A stretch of DNA of 45,855 nt from Thioalkalivibrio sp. (GCA_011389655.1 JAABTX010000012.1:1-45855), one strand, 5' to 3'; shown: positions 9,812 through 18,688, counted from the first letter of the stretch. Numbers and translations are program-made. The notes: a model not told the origin generated them from the letters alone.

Positions 9812-10732
9812 TTAACAGGAAACCGGCGAAACGAACAGACGGCGCGGCGCCACCCGGCCGTCGTCCTGCAGCGACCCGACGCCGATGAAGACGCCCGCGG
9901 CATCGTAGAGGCGCAATGGCCCCGTCTCCCGCACCCCCGGGACGAACACCGGCTGCCCCTGACGCAGGAACCGGCTGCTCGCGGCGTCCAGCCGGACCGC
10001 CGGCCGGTCCGCCAGCGCCCGGTCGGCCGGCAGCAGCCAGCGCTCGAGACCCTGCGGCCCCGCCTCCGCGGCCGCGGCCTCGAGGGTCTCCAGCGTCACC
10101 ATGTCGGTTGCCGCGAAGGCCCCATGGCCGGTCCGGCGCAGTTCCGCGACCGTCGCACCGCAGCCGAGCGCCTGGCCCAGGTCCTCGACCAGGGTGCGGA
10201 TGTAGGTGCCCTTGCTGCACCGGACCGCCAGCCGCAGCCGGTCGGGAGCCACCAGCGACGCGCTGAGCGCATGCACCTGCACCGTGCGCGCCGGCCGTGC
10301 CACCTCGACGCCCGCACGCGCGAGCTGATAGAGGCGCCGGCCCTGGTGTTTCAGTGCCGAGTGCATCGGGGGCACCTGCCGGATCTCGCCGCGCAGACCG
10401 GCGCAGGCCCGTTCGATCGCGCCGGCGGACAGGGAGGGCACCGGAGCCTCCCGCAGCACCTCGCCTTCCATGTCGCCGGTCGTGGTGACCAGGCCCAGCC
10501 GGGCCACCGCCTCGTAGTGCTTGTCGGCGTCCAGCAGCCAGCCGGAGACCTTCGTCGCCTGGCCGAAGCAGAGCGGCAGCAGACCGGTCGCCAGGGGATC
10601 GAGACTGCCGGTGTGCCCCGCCTTGCGCGCGGCCAGCAGGTACTTCACCCGCCCCAGCGCCTGGGTGGAGGTCCATCCCCGGGGCTTGTCCAGCAGGATG
10701 ATGCCGTCGATGTCGCGGCGCTGGATCGGCAT
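9812..10732 (-). CDS. truB: tRNA pseudouridine(55) synthase
   Basis: A 306-residue enzyme that isomerises U55 in the T-loop of most tRNAs. The catalytic Asp45 lies in [16 protein letters not shown], and the N-terminal [15 protein letters not shown] and the [13 protein letters not shown] block are typical of TruB. The C-terminal region (about 240-306) is a PUA-like domain. The ATG at 10732 ([10 protein letters not shown]) aligns with known TruB starts. A GTG at 10756 would add eight residues and cannot be excluded, as neither has a strong Shine-Dalgarno sequence. It lies 48 nt after rbfA within the nusA-infB operon. Confidence 0.96.
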   Translation of the reverse strand: MPIQRRDIDGIILLDKPRGWTSTQALGRVKYLLAARKAGHTGSLDPLATGLLPLCFGQATKVSGWLLDADKHYEAVARLGLVTTTGDMEGEVLREAPVPSLSAGAIERACAGLRGEIRQVPPMHSALKHQGRRLYQLARAGVEVARPARTVQVHALSASLVAPDRLRLAVRCSKGTYIRTLVEDLGQALGCGATVAELRRTGHGAFAATDMVTLETLEAAAAEAGPQGLERWLLPADRALADRPAVRLDAASSRFLRQGQPVFVPGVRETGPLRLYDAAGVFIGVGSLQDDGRVAPRRLFVSPVSC

Positions 10733-10780
10733 GCGGCGGAGGCCGGAGAGGGACACCGCTGGGGTATCCCGCCCGACCCC

Positions 10781-11200
10781 TCAGCGGTCGTCGTCCCGGC
10801 CGCCGGAATCCTCCGGCGGCGGTTCCCCGGCATGGTGGGCCTCGTCCTCGGCGATCGCCGAATCGATCAGGGCCGACAGGCGCGCGCCCCGCTCGGGGGT
10901 ATCGTCGTAGATGAAACGCAGCTGCGGCACGGTGCGCAGGCGCATGCGCGCGCCCAGTTCGTGACGCAGGTAGCCGGCCGCGTGGTTCAGCCCCTGCTCC
11001 GCCTCCCGCCCCTTTTCCTCCCCGCCGAGCTGGGTGAAAAAGACCTTCGCATGCGCGAGGTCGCGCGAGACCTCCACCCCGGAGAGGGTCACCATGCCGA
11101 CGCGCGGGTCCTTGACCTCGAGCCGGATCAGCTCGGCCAGCTCGCGCTGCATCTGGTCGCCCACGCGATCACTGCGCTGATAGTCCCGACGGGCCGTCAT
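10781..11200 (-). CDS. rbfA: Ribosome-binding factor A
   Basis: A 139-residue protein with a single KH-like fold that binds the 30S subunit and supports 16S rRNA 5'-end maturation. Family blocks are RVGDQMQRELAELIRLEVKDPRVG near 12-35 and the C-terminal RFIYDDTPERGARLSALID. The last 25 residues form an acidic, disordered tail. The ATG overlaps the infB stop by one base (TGATG), so translation is probably coupled. Confidence 0.97.
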   Translation of the reverse strand: MTARRDYQRSDRVGDQMQRELAELIRLEVKDPRVGMVTLSGVEVSRDLAHAKVFFTQLGGEEKGREAEQGLNHAAGYLRHELGARMRLRTVPQLRFIYDDTPERGARLSALIDSAIAEDEAHHAGEPPPEDSGGRDDDR

Positions 11201-13914
11201 CAGAGCGTCCGGGCCACTTCAACCCGCTGATACACCTCGATCTGGTCACCGGGACGGACATCGTTGTAATTCTTCACCGCGATCCCGCACTCCGTGCCGG
11301 TACGGACCTCGCTGACGTCTTCCTTGAAGCGCCGCAGGCTCTCCAGTTCGCCCTCGTAGATCACCACGTTATCGCGCAGCACGCGGATCGGGTTGCCGCG
11401 CCGGACCGTGCCCTCGACCACCAGGCAGCCGGCGACCGCACCGAAGCCCGAGGCCTTGAAGACGTCGCGCACCTCGGCCAGACCGACGATCTCCTCCCGT
11501 GTCTCTGGCGACAGCAGGCCGGAGAGCGCGTGCTTCACGTCCTCGATCGCCTCGTAGATCACCGAGTAGTAGCGGATATCGACGTCGTTGTCCGCGGCAA
11601 GGCGGCGCGCACCCGCGTCGGCACGCACATTGAACGCGATGATGATCGCCTGACTGGCCATCGCGAGGTTGATGTCGGACTCCGAGATGCCGCCCACGCC
11701 GGTGGACACCACCTTCACCCGGACCTCGTCGGTGGAGAGCTTGATCAGCGAATCGCGCAGCGCCTCGGCCGAGCCCTGGACATCCGCCTTCAGCAGGATG
11801 TTCACGGTCGCGACCTGGCCTTCCTGCATCTGGTTGAAGATGTTCTCCAGCTTGGCGGCCTGCTGCGCGGCCAGCTTGTGCTCGCGCTGGCGGGTCTCGC
11901 GGTGCGCGGCCACCTCGCGCGCGGTCTTCTCGTCCGCGACCACGAGGACCTCGTCCCCGGCGTTGGGCACGCCCGACAGGCCGAGCACCTCCACCGGCAT
12001 CGACGGCCCGACCTCCTTCACTCCCGAGCCGGTATCGTCGAACATCGCGCGCACGCGGCCATACTCCTGTCCGCTCAGCACGATGTCGCCGTGCTTCAGG
12101 GAGCCGGACTGCACCAGGACCGTCGCGACCGGTCCCCGCCCCTTGTCCAGGCGCGACTCGATCACCACGCCGCGCGCCGGACCCTCGTCGGGCGCCTTCA
12201 GTTCCATCAGCTCGGCCTGCAGCCCCACCGCCTCCAGCAGTTCGTCGACGCCCTGGCCGGTCAGAGCCGAGACCTGGACGAACTGCGTGTCGCCGCCCCA
12301 GGCCTCCGGTATCACCTCGCGCTGGGCCAGCTCGTTCATCACCCGCTCGGGATCCGCGTCCGGCTTGTCGATCTTGTTCACGGCGACCACCAGCGGTACG
12401 CCGCCGGCCTTCGCGTGCTCGATCGCCTCCATGGTCTGCGGCATCACGCCGTCGTCCGCGGCGACCACCAGGATCACGATGTCCGTGGCCTTTGCGCCCC
12501 GGGCCCGCATCGCGGTGAATGCGGCATGTCCCGGAGTGTCCAGGAAGGTGATGCCGTCCCGCGTGTTCGGGACGTGATAGGCACCGATGTGCTGGGTAAT
12601 GCCGCCGGCCTCGCCCGAGGCGACCTTGGCCTTGCGGATATAGTCCAGCAGCGAGGTCTTCCCGTGGTCCACGTGCCCCATCACCGTGACCACCGGCGGA
12701 CGCGGCTTCATGTCCAGGCTCTGCTCGATGTCCAGGGTGATCTCGTCCTCGATGCTTCGGGCCTGGGCGGGGATCGCCTTGTGCCCCATCTCCTCGACCA
12801 CCAGCACCGCGGTGTCCTGGTCGATGCTCTGGTTGATCGTCGCCATCACGCCCATGCCCATCAGCGCCTTGATCAGCTGCGGCGCCTTGATGGCCATCGC
12901 CTGGGCCAGCTCGCCCACGGTGATGGTCTCCGGCACCTCGATCTCGCGCACCACCGGCGCGGTCGGCCGCGCGAAGCCGTGCTTGCTGGCCACTGCGGCG
13001 GCGGCGGCGGTCTGCGCCACGCGGCTCCTGCCCTTTTCCCGGCGTCCGCGCCGCTCGCCGGTCACGTGCAGCTCCCGGCGGCCGCCCTCGGGCTCGCGGC
13101 CACCGCGCCGACCCTTCTTCTTCGCCGGCTCGGCCTTGGCCGCGGCCTCCTGCCGGGCCTTCACCTCCTTGTCCGCGAGCTCCCTGAGCACCTCTTCCTT
13201 GCGCTCCATGCGCGCCTTCTCCTCGGCCTTCGCGCGCGCCGCGGCCTCCTCTTCCCGCTGCTTCTGTTCCTGCCGCTGCCGCCGCTCTTCCTGTTCCTGC
13301 TGGCGCTGTTCGACCGCGCGACGCATCGCGTCGCGTTCGACCTCCACCTGGCGGGCGAGCTGCTCGGTGCGACTGAGCGGCCGCGTCGGGGCCGCTTCCG
13401 CCTTTTCAGGCTCGGCCTCCGGCTCGGGCGCCGGCGGCGCCTCGGGCTCGGCCGGCTCGGCAGCCACCGGCATCTCCGGTTCGACCGCCGGCGTGGCCTC
13501 GGCAACCGGCATCTCCGGGGCGGGCTCGGGCGCCGGCGCCTCCGTTACCGCGGGTTCCGGAACCGTTTCCGGGACGGGCTCGGCGACCGGTTCCGGGGCG
13601 ACCTCCGGCTGCTTGCGCAGGAGCTGGCGGCGCTTGCGCACCTCGACGTTGACGGTCTTGGTCCGCCCCTGCCCGGCATTGACCTTCAGGGTCTGCGTGG
13701 TCGCACGGCGCTTCAGCGTCACCCGGTCGCCATCGCCCTTTTCGGCACCGCCGTGCGTCTCGCGGAGGTGCGCCAGCAGGCGCAGCTTCTCCGCGTCGGT
13801 CACCCGGGCGGCCGGGCCTTCCACCTCGACACCGGCCTCCTTCAGCTGGCCGATCAGGCGCTCGACCGGCGTACCTACCGATTCCGCGAGTTGCTGTACC
13901 GTTATCTGCGACAT
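11200..13914 (-). CDS. infB: Translation initiation factor IF-2
   Basis: A 904-residue GTPase that places initiator tRNA on the 30S subunit and promotes subunit joining. It has a first IF2-N domain (1-52) and then a long low-complexity linker (about 100-300). The linker is Pro/Ala/Glu-rich at first, followed by Arg/Glu/Gln coiled coil and basic stretches. A second IF2-N domain lies at about 328-380. The G domain follows, with P-loop GHVDHGKT (413-420), DTPGH (459-463) and NKID (513-516), then domains II-IV ending in EVARTL. It lies 67 nt after nusA. Alternative internal starts (IF2-beta-like) are possible but not resolved. Confidence 0.98.
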   Translation of the reverse strand: MSQITVQQLAESVGTPVERLIGQLKEAGVEVEGPAARVTDAEKLRLLAHLRETHGGAEKGDGDRVTLKRRATTQTLKVNAGQGRTKTVNVEVRKRRQLLRKQPEVAPEPVAEPVPETVPEPAVTEAPAPEPAPEMPVAEATPAVEPEMPVAAEPAEPEAPPAPEPEAEPEKAEAAPTRPLSRTEQLARQVEVERDAMRRAVEQRQQEQEERRQRQEQKQREEEAAARAKAEEKARMERKEEVLRELADKEVKARQEAAAKAEPAKKKGRRGGREPEGGRRELHVTGERRGRREKGRSRVAQTAAAAAVASKHGFARPTAPVVREIEVPETITVGELAQAMAIKAPQLIKALMGMGVMATINQSIDQDTAVLVVEEMGHKAIPAQARSIEDEITLDIEQSLDMKPRPPVVTVMGHVDHGKTSLLDYIRKAKVASGEAGGITQHIGAYHVPNTRDGITFLDTPGHAAFTAMRARGAKATDIVILVVAADDGVMPQTMEAIEHAKAGGVPLVVAVNKIDKPDADPERVMNELAQREVIPEAWGGDTQFVQVSALTGQGVDELLEAVGLQAELMELKAPDEGPARGVVIESRLDKGRGPVATVLVQSGSLKHGDIVLSGQEYGRVRAMFDDTGSGVKEVGPSMPVEVLGLSGVPNAGDEVLVVADEKTAREVAAHRETRQREHKLAAQQAAKLENIFNQMQEGQVATVNILLKADVQGSAEALRDSLIKLSTDEVRVKVVSTGVGGISESDINLAMASQAIIIAFNVRADAGARRLAADNDVDIRYYSVIYEAIEDVKHALSGLLSPETREEIVGLAEVRDVFKASGFGAVAGCLVVEGTVRRGNPIRVLRDNVVIYEGELESLRRFKEDVSEVRTGTECGIAVKNYNDVRPGDQIEVYQRVEVARTL

Positions 13915-13981
13915 TGCGCCTACCTCCTGTCCAATTCTATACGCTCGAAGCGCGCGCTGGTTCCACCGGCCACGGGCGGCC

Positions 13982-15478
13982 TCAGGCGTCGGCCGCGAAC
14001 CAGGGGGCCCGCGCCGTCATGATCAGCTCGGCCGCCTGCTCGGCATCGATGCCGGTGACCTCCACCACGTCATCGACCGCCTGCTCGGCCAGATCTTCCA
14101 TGCTGCAGATGCCGTGCGCCGCCAGCTTGTTGGCCAGCGCCGGGGTCATCCCCTCCATGTTCATCAGGTCGTCCGCGGGCTGTGCGCCCTCGAGCTGCTC
14201 CTCGGCGGCGATCGCCCGTGTCAGCAGTGCGTCGCTCGCGCGCGAGCGGAGCTCCGCGACGATGTCCGCATCGAACTCCTCGATTCCCAGCAGCTCCTGC
14301 TCATCGACATATGCCACCTCGTCGAGGGTGGTGAATCCCTCCTGCACCAGGATCGCCGCGACCTCCTCGTCAACGTCCAGGGAGTCCATGAACTGCTGCT
14401 GGACCACCTGCGCCTCGGCGTCGCTCTTCTCGGCCGCCTGCGCCTCGGTCATCACGTTCAGATCCCAGCCCGTCAGCTGCGACGCCAGACGCACGTTCTG
14501 GCCGCCGCGCCCGATCGCCAGGGAGAGCTTGTCCTCCGCGACCGCGATGTCCATGCTCTGCTTGTCCTCGTCCACCACGATCGACAGCACCTCGGCGGGC
14601 GACATCGCGTTGATCACGAACTGCGCCGGGTTCTCGTTCCAGACGATGATGTCGATGCGCTCGCCGGCCAGTTCGTTCGAAACCGACTGCACACGCGAGC
14701 CGCGCATTCCGACGCAGGCCCCCACCGGGTCCAGCCGGGGATCGTTGGAGCGCACCGCGATCTTCGCCCGCATGCCCGGATCCCGGGCCGCGCCCATGAT
14801 CTCGATGATGTTCTGGCCGACCTCCGGGACCTCCAGCTTGAACAGCTCGATCAGGAACTCGGGCACCGTACGACTGATGAAGAGTTGCGGGCCACGGGCC
14901 TCCGGGCGGATCTCGCGCAGGTAGCCCCGGAGCCGGTCGTTGTTGCGCACGGACTCGCGGGGAATCATGTGTTCGCGCGGCACGAAGGCCTCGGCGTTGC
15001 CGCCGAGGTCAATGTAGACACCGTTGCGGTCGGTGCGTTTCACGATGCCCATCACCAGGCCGCCGACCCGCGACTGGTATTCCTCCACCACCTTCGCGCG
15101 CTCCGCTTCGCGCACCTTCTGCACGATCACCTGCTTCGCCGTCTGTGCCGCGATGCGGCCGAAGTCGACGGCCTCGACCGGCTCCTCGATCACGTCGCCG
15201 ACCTCGATGTCCGGGTGCGTCTGGCGCGCGTAGGAAAGCAGGATCTGGTGCTCCGGCGATTCGAATTCCGGGTCGTCATCGTCCAGTACGGTCCAGCGCC
15301 GGAAGGCCTCGTAGTCGCCGGAATTGCGGTCGATCTTCACCCTCACGTCCATCTTGCCGCCGTGGCGCTTGCGGGTCGCCATGGCCAGCGCCGACTCCAA
15401 CGCCTCGAAGATGACGCTCTTGTCCACGCCCTTCTCGTTCGACACGGCGTCGACGACCAGCAGGATCTCCTTGTTCAT
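13982..15478 (-). CDS. nusA: Transcription termination/antitermination factor NusA
   Basis: A 498-residue RNA polymerase-binding factor. Order of domains: N-terminal polymerase-binding domain (about 1-125, with [12 protein letters not shown]), S1 (about 135-200, with [15 protein letters not shown]), two KH domains (about 205-350, including [11 protein letters not shown] and [12 protein letters not shown]), and two C-terminal acidic helix-hairpin-helix repeats (about 360-495). The two C-terminal repeats are typical of gammaproteobacterial NusA. It follows rimP by 44 nt. In E. coli NusA influences its own operon, which fits the terminators found upstream of rimP here. Confidence 0.98.
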   Translation of the reverse strand: MNKEILLVVDAVSNEKGVDKSVIFEALESALAMATRKRHGGKMDVRVKIDRNSGDYEAFRRWTVLDDDDPEFESPEHQILLSYARQTHPDIEVGDVIEEPVEAVDFGRIAAQTAKQVIVQKVREAERAKVVEEYQSRVGGLVMGIVKRTDRNGVYIDLGGNAEAFVPREHMIPRESVRNNDRLRGYLREIRPEARGPQLFISRTVPEFLIELFKLEVPEVGQNIIEIMGAARDPGMRAKIAVRSNDPRLDPVGACVGMRGSRVQSVSNELAGERIDIIVWNENPAQFVINAMSPAEVLSIVVDEDKQSMDIAVAEDKLSLAIGRGGQNVRLASQLTGWDLNVMTEAQAAEKSDAEAQVVQQQFMDSLDVDEEVAAILVQEGFTTLDEVAYVDEQELLGIEEFDADIVAELRSRASDALLTRAIAAEEQLEGAQPADDLMNMEGMTPALANKLAAHGICSMEDLAEQAVDDVVEVTGIDAEQAAELIMTARAPWFAADA

Positions 15479-15522
15479 TCAATACATCTCCACGACGTCG
15501 GCGGACTGCCACCGATGGTTCA

Positions 15523-15993
15523 TCAACGACCGGACCCGGCCGGCTCCAGCAACCGCGCCCTGGCGATTGCACCGAATGGCAGCAGGAAGGCATCGCCATC
15601 GACCTCGATCTCGACGCCATCACCGGACACGGACAGCAGGCGGCCACGGTAGTTGCGCCGGCCATGTTCGGGCCAGGCCAGCCGCACCTTCACCTCGCTG
15701 CCCAGGTACTGCCGGTACTGCGCAGCGGTGAACAGGGGGCGTTCGATTCCCGGGCTCGAGACCTCCAGGACGTAGTCACCCCGGATGGGCTCCTCGACGT
15801 CCAGCACCGCACTCACCTGCTCGCTGACATTGCCGCAGTCATCCACGGTGATGCCGTCCGGGTGATCGATGTAGAGCCGCAGCAGCGCCGGCCGCGACCC
15901 CGCATGGTATTCGAGACCCCAGAGGTCGAAGCCCAGCGATCCCACCACGGGCCTCAGCATCGCTCCGAGTTCCTCCGACTTCTCCAACGCCAT
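15523..15993 (-). CDS. rimP: Ribosome maturation factor RimP
   Basis: A 156-residue protein needed for 30S subunit maturation. The N-terminal domain contains LGFDLWGLEYH, RPALLRLYIDHPDGITVDDC and EVSSPGIERPLF; the C-terminal SH3-like domain contains VRLAWPEHGRRNYRGRL. The ATG at 15993 follows GGGAGCAGG and matches the family start. The same frame runs upstream across the terminator region without support. First protein gene after tRNA-fMet, heading the nusA-infB operon. Confidence 0.96.
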   Translation of the reverse strand: MALEKSEELGAMLRPVVGSLGFDLWGLEYHAGSRPALLRLYIDHPDGITVDDCGNVSEQVSAVLDVEEPIRGDYVLEVSSPGIERPLFTAAQYRQYLGSEVKVRLAWPEHGRRNYRGRLLSVSGDGVEIEVDGDAFLLPFGAIARARLLEPAGSGR

Positions 15994-16045
15994 CCTGCTC
16001 CCGGGCCCGGCCACGGGCCCCGATTCGCCGGGCGCGCCCGGCACC

Positions 16046-16072
16046 AACAAAAAAGGGGCGCCCAACCGCCCC
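16046..16072 (-). terminator. Intrinsic terminator/attenuator just upstream of rimP
   Basis: On the minus strand GGGGCG (16072-16067) pairs with CGCCCC (16060-16055) across a GTTGGG loop, followed by six T and then GTT. It ends about 50 nt before the rimP ATG, too close to leave room for another promoter. It is therefore likely an attenuator that polymerase must read through. Confidence 0.7.
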
Positions 16073-16151
16073 CGGATACGGTCGCCGGCCTCACCCGCGT
16101 CCGCCAAGCCTTCGCTACCCCGGATCACCGACCGGAGTCGAAGATCGCGGA

Positions 16152-16182
16152 CCCAACAATAAAGGCCCCGGTTGGGGCCTCA
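16152..16182 (-). terminator. Intrinsic terminator in the rimP leader
   Basis: Minus-strand AGGCCCC, loop AACC, GGGGCCT, then TTATTGTT. A 7-bp GC-rich stem followed by a T-rich tract is a good rho-independent terminator. It lies 80 nt upstream of a second terminator and downstream of the proposed leader promoter. Confidence 0.75.
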
Positions 16183-16335
16183 AGGCATGTGCCTGCGGAC
16201 GACCTGCGGGATTGCTCCACGCGGCTGCCGGCCACCGGCGAACTCCATCTCAGCCCCAAGGGAGGACCGCCACGCGGACCATCCTTCCAATCAGGGCCCG
16301 CGCGGCGTAAAGCCGTCCAGCCACGCGGGAGCGGT

Positions 16336-16365
16336 ATAGTACCGCAGGGGCCTCTGCGCGGTAAA
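16336..16365 (-). promoter_or_regulatory. Candidate promoter for the rimP-nusA-infB operon
   Basis: Minus-strand TTTACC (16365-16360) and TACTAT (16341-16336) are separated by 18 nt. The -10 lies within the dyad GCGGTA-TAG-TACCGC (16331-16345), which could be an operator or an RNA hairpin. It would give a leader of about 335 nt containing two terminators. Pattern evidence only. Confidence 0.35.
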
Positions 16366-16395
16366 GGGCTGCGGACGCATGCCGGGAATCGCGTC

Positions 16396-16420
16396 GTGGG
16401 AGCGGCCTCTGGGCGCGATC
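16396..16420. repeat. Half REP element (truncated)
   Basis: GTGGGAGCGGCCTCTGGGCG followed by CGATC matches the first half of the REP family seen at 45697-45767 and 6367-6511. The second half is missing. A GGGGACAGAT palindrome begins two bases later, so the REP appears interrupted or replaced at this point. Confidence 0.6.
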
Positions 16421-16422
16421 GA

Positions 16423-16450
16423 GGGGACAGATTCAAATAAATCTGTCCCC
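16423..16450. repeat. GGGGACAGAT palindrome, copy A
   Basis: Arms GGGGACAGATT (16423-16433) and AATCTGTCCCC (16440-16450) are perfect 11-bp complements around CAAATA. Copies B and C near 18652 and 18735 share the GGGGACAGAT arm with a different core. Such palindromes are typical of small non-coding mobile repeats. Confidence 0.75.
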
Positions 16451-16463
16451 TTTGAATTGGGGT

Positions 16464-16498
16464 CACAAAAAAACCCGCGCCGGAGCGGGGCGCGGGTC
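16464..16498 (-). terminator. Intrinsic terminator after tRNA-fMet
   Basis: Minus-strand ACCCGCGCC (16497-16489) pairs with GGCGCGGGT (16481-16473) around CCGCTCC, followed by seven T. It is the strongest terminator in the window and begins 16 nt after the tRNA 3' end, so most tRNA transcripts should stop here. Confidence 0.88.
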
Positions 16499-16513
16499 TT
16501 GGCTGTTCATCAT

Positions 16514-16590
16514 TGGTAGCGGGGGCAGGATTTGAACCTGCGACCTTCGGGTTATGAGCCCGACGAGCTGCCAGACTGCTCCACCCCGCA
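16514..16590 (-). tRNA. Initiator tRNA-fMet (CAT), CCA encoded
   Basis: A 77-nt cloverleaf with anticodon CAT. The initiator signature is present: three GC pairs in the anticodon stem (CGGG..CCCG around CTCATAA) and an unpaired 1:72 position. The D arm (GAGCAGTCTGGCAGCTC) and T arm (GCAGG TTCAAAT CCTGC) are normal, and CCA is encoded. Position 1 is U and position 72 is U, not the usual C1-A72. It lies upstream of rimP as metY does in E. coli. Confidence 0.95.
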
Positions 16591-16603
16591 CCGGAGAAAC
16601 GGA

Positions 16604-16632
16604 ACAATAGCAAAACGGTGGGGGATGCGCAA
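16604..16632 (-). promoter_or_regulatory. Promoter of tRNA-fMet
   Basis: Minus-strand TTGCGC (16632-16627), 17-nt spacer, TATTGT (16609-16604). This is a good sigma-70-like promoter placing the start about 7 nt before the tRNA. A hairpin, GGGCTC-GCG-GAGCCC (16654-16640), lies just upstream and may help end transcription of the preceding gene. Confidence 0.65.
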
Positions 16633-16684
16633 GACTCGAGGGCTCCGCGAGCCCGGGACGAGGCGACCCGCGCACCGCCCGGCA

Positions 16685-18583
16685 TCAACCACCGACGGCC
16701 TGTATCCGCCCGCGTTCCACCCGCCGGATCCGGTCTTGGCCGGCCTTCTTGGCGGCCCGCAGTGCGCGATCGGCGGCACGGATCAGGGCCTCCGGGTCGT
16801 GCATGTCGCCCTCCCTGCTCGCGAGCCCGATGCCGATCGTAACCGGTACCGCCTGGCCGCCGGCCGTAATCCCCAGTGCATGGACCGCATCGTGCAGCCG
16901 CTCGGCCACCGCGTGGAGCGAGCCGGTCTGCGTGTTCGGACAGATCACCAGGAACTCGGCGCCGCCCATCCGCGAGATGTGGTCGCATCGGCGTCCCGAT
17001 GCCCGAAGAACCGAGGCCACCGCGATCACCACCTCATCCCCTGTCCGGTGACCGTGCAGCCCGTTGATTGCCTGCAGGCCGTCCACGTCGATCATCATCA
17101 TGGCCAGCGGCTGCCCGTACCGGTCTGCGGCGCTCCAGGCCCGGGCCAGGAACTCCATGCCCGCACACCGGTTCGGCAGGTTCGTGAGCGGGTCCGTGAG
17201 CGCGGCCTCCTCCAGCCGGCGGTTGCTGACGGCCAGGTCGGAGGCCAGTCTCGCCAGACGCGCCCGATCGCGTTCGCGCTCCTGGAGCAGGCTCACGTGG
17301 CGGGAGGCGGTGCGCAGTCGCAGCCGCATCAGCGGAACGCTCACCGGTCCGGGCAGATAGTCGTCCGCATCCAGCCCGAGTTGTTCGGGCGACCCGGCCT
17401 CGCCCTCGGCCCCGGTCAGCGCGATCAGGTAGACCGAGCGCCCCCAGTCCGTCGCGCGCAGCGAATGGCAGAACTCGAGATCGTCCCCGGCCGGACGCGC
17501 GCAGTCGGTGATCACGACCTGCGGGACCACCTCCAGCGCGAGCGCCAGTGCCTCCTCCCTGTTCACCGCCGGATAGACCGTGTGGCCGAGCCTGGAGACG
17601 ATGCCGCTGAGCAGCAGGCGGCTCGAGGGATCCTCCTCGATCAGCAGCACGCGCAACGGAACCGGGTCATGCCCGTGATCGCGGAGGACCGGTTCCGATC
17701 CGGACATCCGGGCAAAGGGCTGGGCGAAGCGCACCGGCACCCTGAGCAGCTGACTCCATTCATGCCAGTCGCCGACGATGCGCTCCATCAGCGTGTCCAG
17801 GGATTCGGCGTCGAGGCCGATCTGTGCCGCCTCGGTCATCAGGGCCGACCGGAGTTCCGCCCGCGCGGCCTCCGATGCGAACCCGAGATCCGCAACCCGA
17901 CTCGCGAGCGCCAGCGTCTGCAGGATCCGCTCGGGCCGCGAACCGGGGGCAAACCCCGAGGCCGCGGGGCACCGATGGTAGTAGACCGGCTCCGCCAGCG
18001 TCTCCGGGATGCCGAACTCGCGCAGCAGTTCGGCGGTACACTCGTCGTGGTCCGTCTGCAGGACCTGCCGTTCCAGACGCAGCAGCGGCGCATCCCCCTG
18101 CTCCGCCCTGCGCAGCACCTCGCCGTATTCCGACGGACAGGCGGTCGCCAGCGCAAGACTGCCGATGTCCGCCAGCAGCCCGCAGGCGAAGAGCTCCTCG
18201 ACCCCCCGCAGCCGCGCGCGCGCGCCGAACTCGCGGGCGGCCAGCGCCATCAGCAGCGATCGGGACCAGAAGCGCTCGTAGTCGAAGGCCTTGCAGGGTC
18301 CGTCGCGGTACTGATCCACCAGCGAGAACCCGAGCGTGACCCGGGTCACGGTACACAGCCCGAGCCGCACCACCGCGTCGCGCACCGCGGCCACCGGCCG
18401 GCCCGCGTGCAGCGCGGAGTTCGCGAGCCGGATCAGCCGCCCCGTGAGCGCGGGATCCGTCTGCACGACCTCCGCGATCTTCTCCATCGTCACGTCATCG
18501 CGGCGGCTGAGCCGCATCACCGACAGCGCAACCCCCTTCGGACTCGGAAGCCGGCCGCTCGCTCGCAATTCCTCGATGGTCAT
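16685..18583 (-). CDS. HDOD-receiver-GGDEF protein with degenerate GGAEF active site
   Basis: A 632-residue cytoplasmic signalling protein. HDOD domain about 1-205 (LLADIGSLALATACPSEY, and DHDECTAELLREFGIPETLAE). Receiver domain about 310-425 with phosphoacceptor Asp360 in ITDCARP. A coiled linker about 428-460. GGDEF domain about 455-620. The GGDEF signature reads GGAEF (540-544): the third residue, a metal-binding Asp/Glu in active diguanylate cyclases, is Ala. Asp499, Asn507 and Asp516, expected for metal and GTP binding, remain. The inhibitory site RxxD is intact (RRCD, 531-534) five residues before the motif. The receiver lacks its conserved Lys. The ATG at 18583 follows GGGGGGG; a start at 18667 would lie inside a palindromic repeat. 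It is unlinked in function to nuo or tRNA-fMet as far as I can see. Confidence 0.9.
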   Translation of the reverse strand: MTIEELRASGRLPSPKGVALSVMRLSRRDDVTMEKIAEVVQTDPALTGRLIRLANSALHAGRPVAAVRDAVVRLGLCTVTRVTLGFSLVDQYRDGPCKAFDYERFWSRSLLMALAAREFGARARLRGVEELFACGLLADIGSLALATACPSEYGEVLRRAEQGDAPLLRLERQVLQTDHDECTAELLREFGIPETLAEPVYYHRCPAASGFAPGSRPERILQTLALASRVADLGFASEAARAELRSALMTEAAQIGLDAESLDTLMERIVGDWHEWSQLLRVPVRFAQPFARMSGSEPVLRDHGHDPVPLRVLLIEEDPSSRLLLSGIVSRLGHTVYPAVNREEALALALEVVPQVVITDCARPAGDDLEFCHSLRATDWGRSVYLIALTGAEGEAGSPEQLGLDADDYLPGPVSVPLMRLRLRTASRHVSLLQERERDRARLARLASDLAVSNRRLEEAALTDPLTNLPNRCAGMEFLARAWSAADRYGQPLAMMMIDVDGLQAINGLHGHRTGDEVVIAVASVLRASGRRCDHISRMGGAEFLVICPNTQTGSLHAVAERLHDAVHALGITAGGQAVPVTIGIGLASREGDMHDPEALIRAADRALRAAKKAGQDRIRRVERGRIQAVGG

Positions 18584-18651
18584 GCACCCCCCCGGATGAT
18601 GCACGAATAGTCTTGCGCCAACCGTCATGGACCTGCGCGGCGAATCCCCCT

Positions 18652-18677
18652 GGGGACAGATTTGCAAATCTGTCCCC
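18652..18677. repeat. GGGGACAGAT palindrome, copy B
   Basis: A perfect 26-nt palindrome. Arms GGGGACAGATTT (18652-18663) and AAATCTGTCCCC (18666-18677) flank GC. It lies 69 nt upstream of the HDOD-GGDEF start and 57 nt from copy C. The pair brackets a C-rich/G-rich repeat. Confidence 0.8.
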
Positions 18678-18688
18678 CGACTTTAAAG

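Larger units (their letters stand above)
15994..16513 (-). promoter_or_regulatory. 520-nt leader region between tRNA-fMet and rimP
   Basis: No convincing gene is present. Read in the direction of transcription it holds an intrinsic terminator just after the tRNA, a GGGGACAGAT palindrome, half of a REP element, a candidate promoter, and two more intrinsic terminators before rimP. Each is listed separately. The part 16183-16335 shows no feature I can support. Confidence 0.7.

Noticed and set aside
9313-9903. Upstream extension of the pnp frame across rpsO
   Set aside because: It would overlap rpsO in another frame and lacks family similarity. The GTG at 9312 has a ribosome binding site and the right N-terminus.
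18584-18667. Longer N-terminus for the HDOD-GGDEF protein starting at 18667 or 18628
   Set aside because: The extra residues would be encoded by the palindromic repeat and its flank. The ATG at 18583 has a purine-rich ribosome binding site and begins the HDOD domain at the usual distance.
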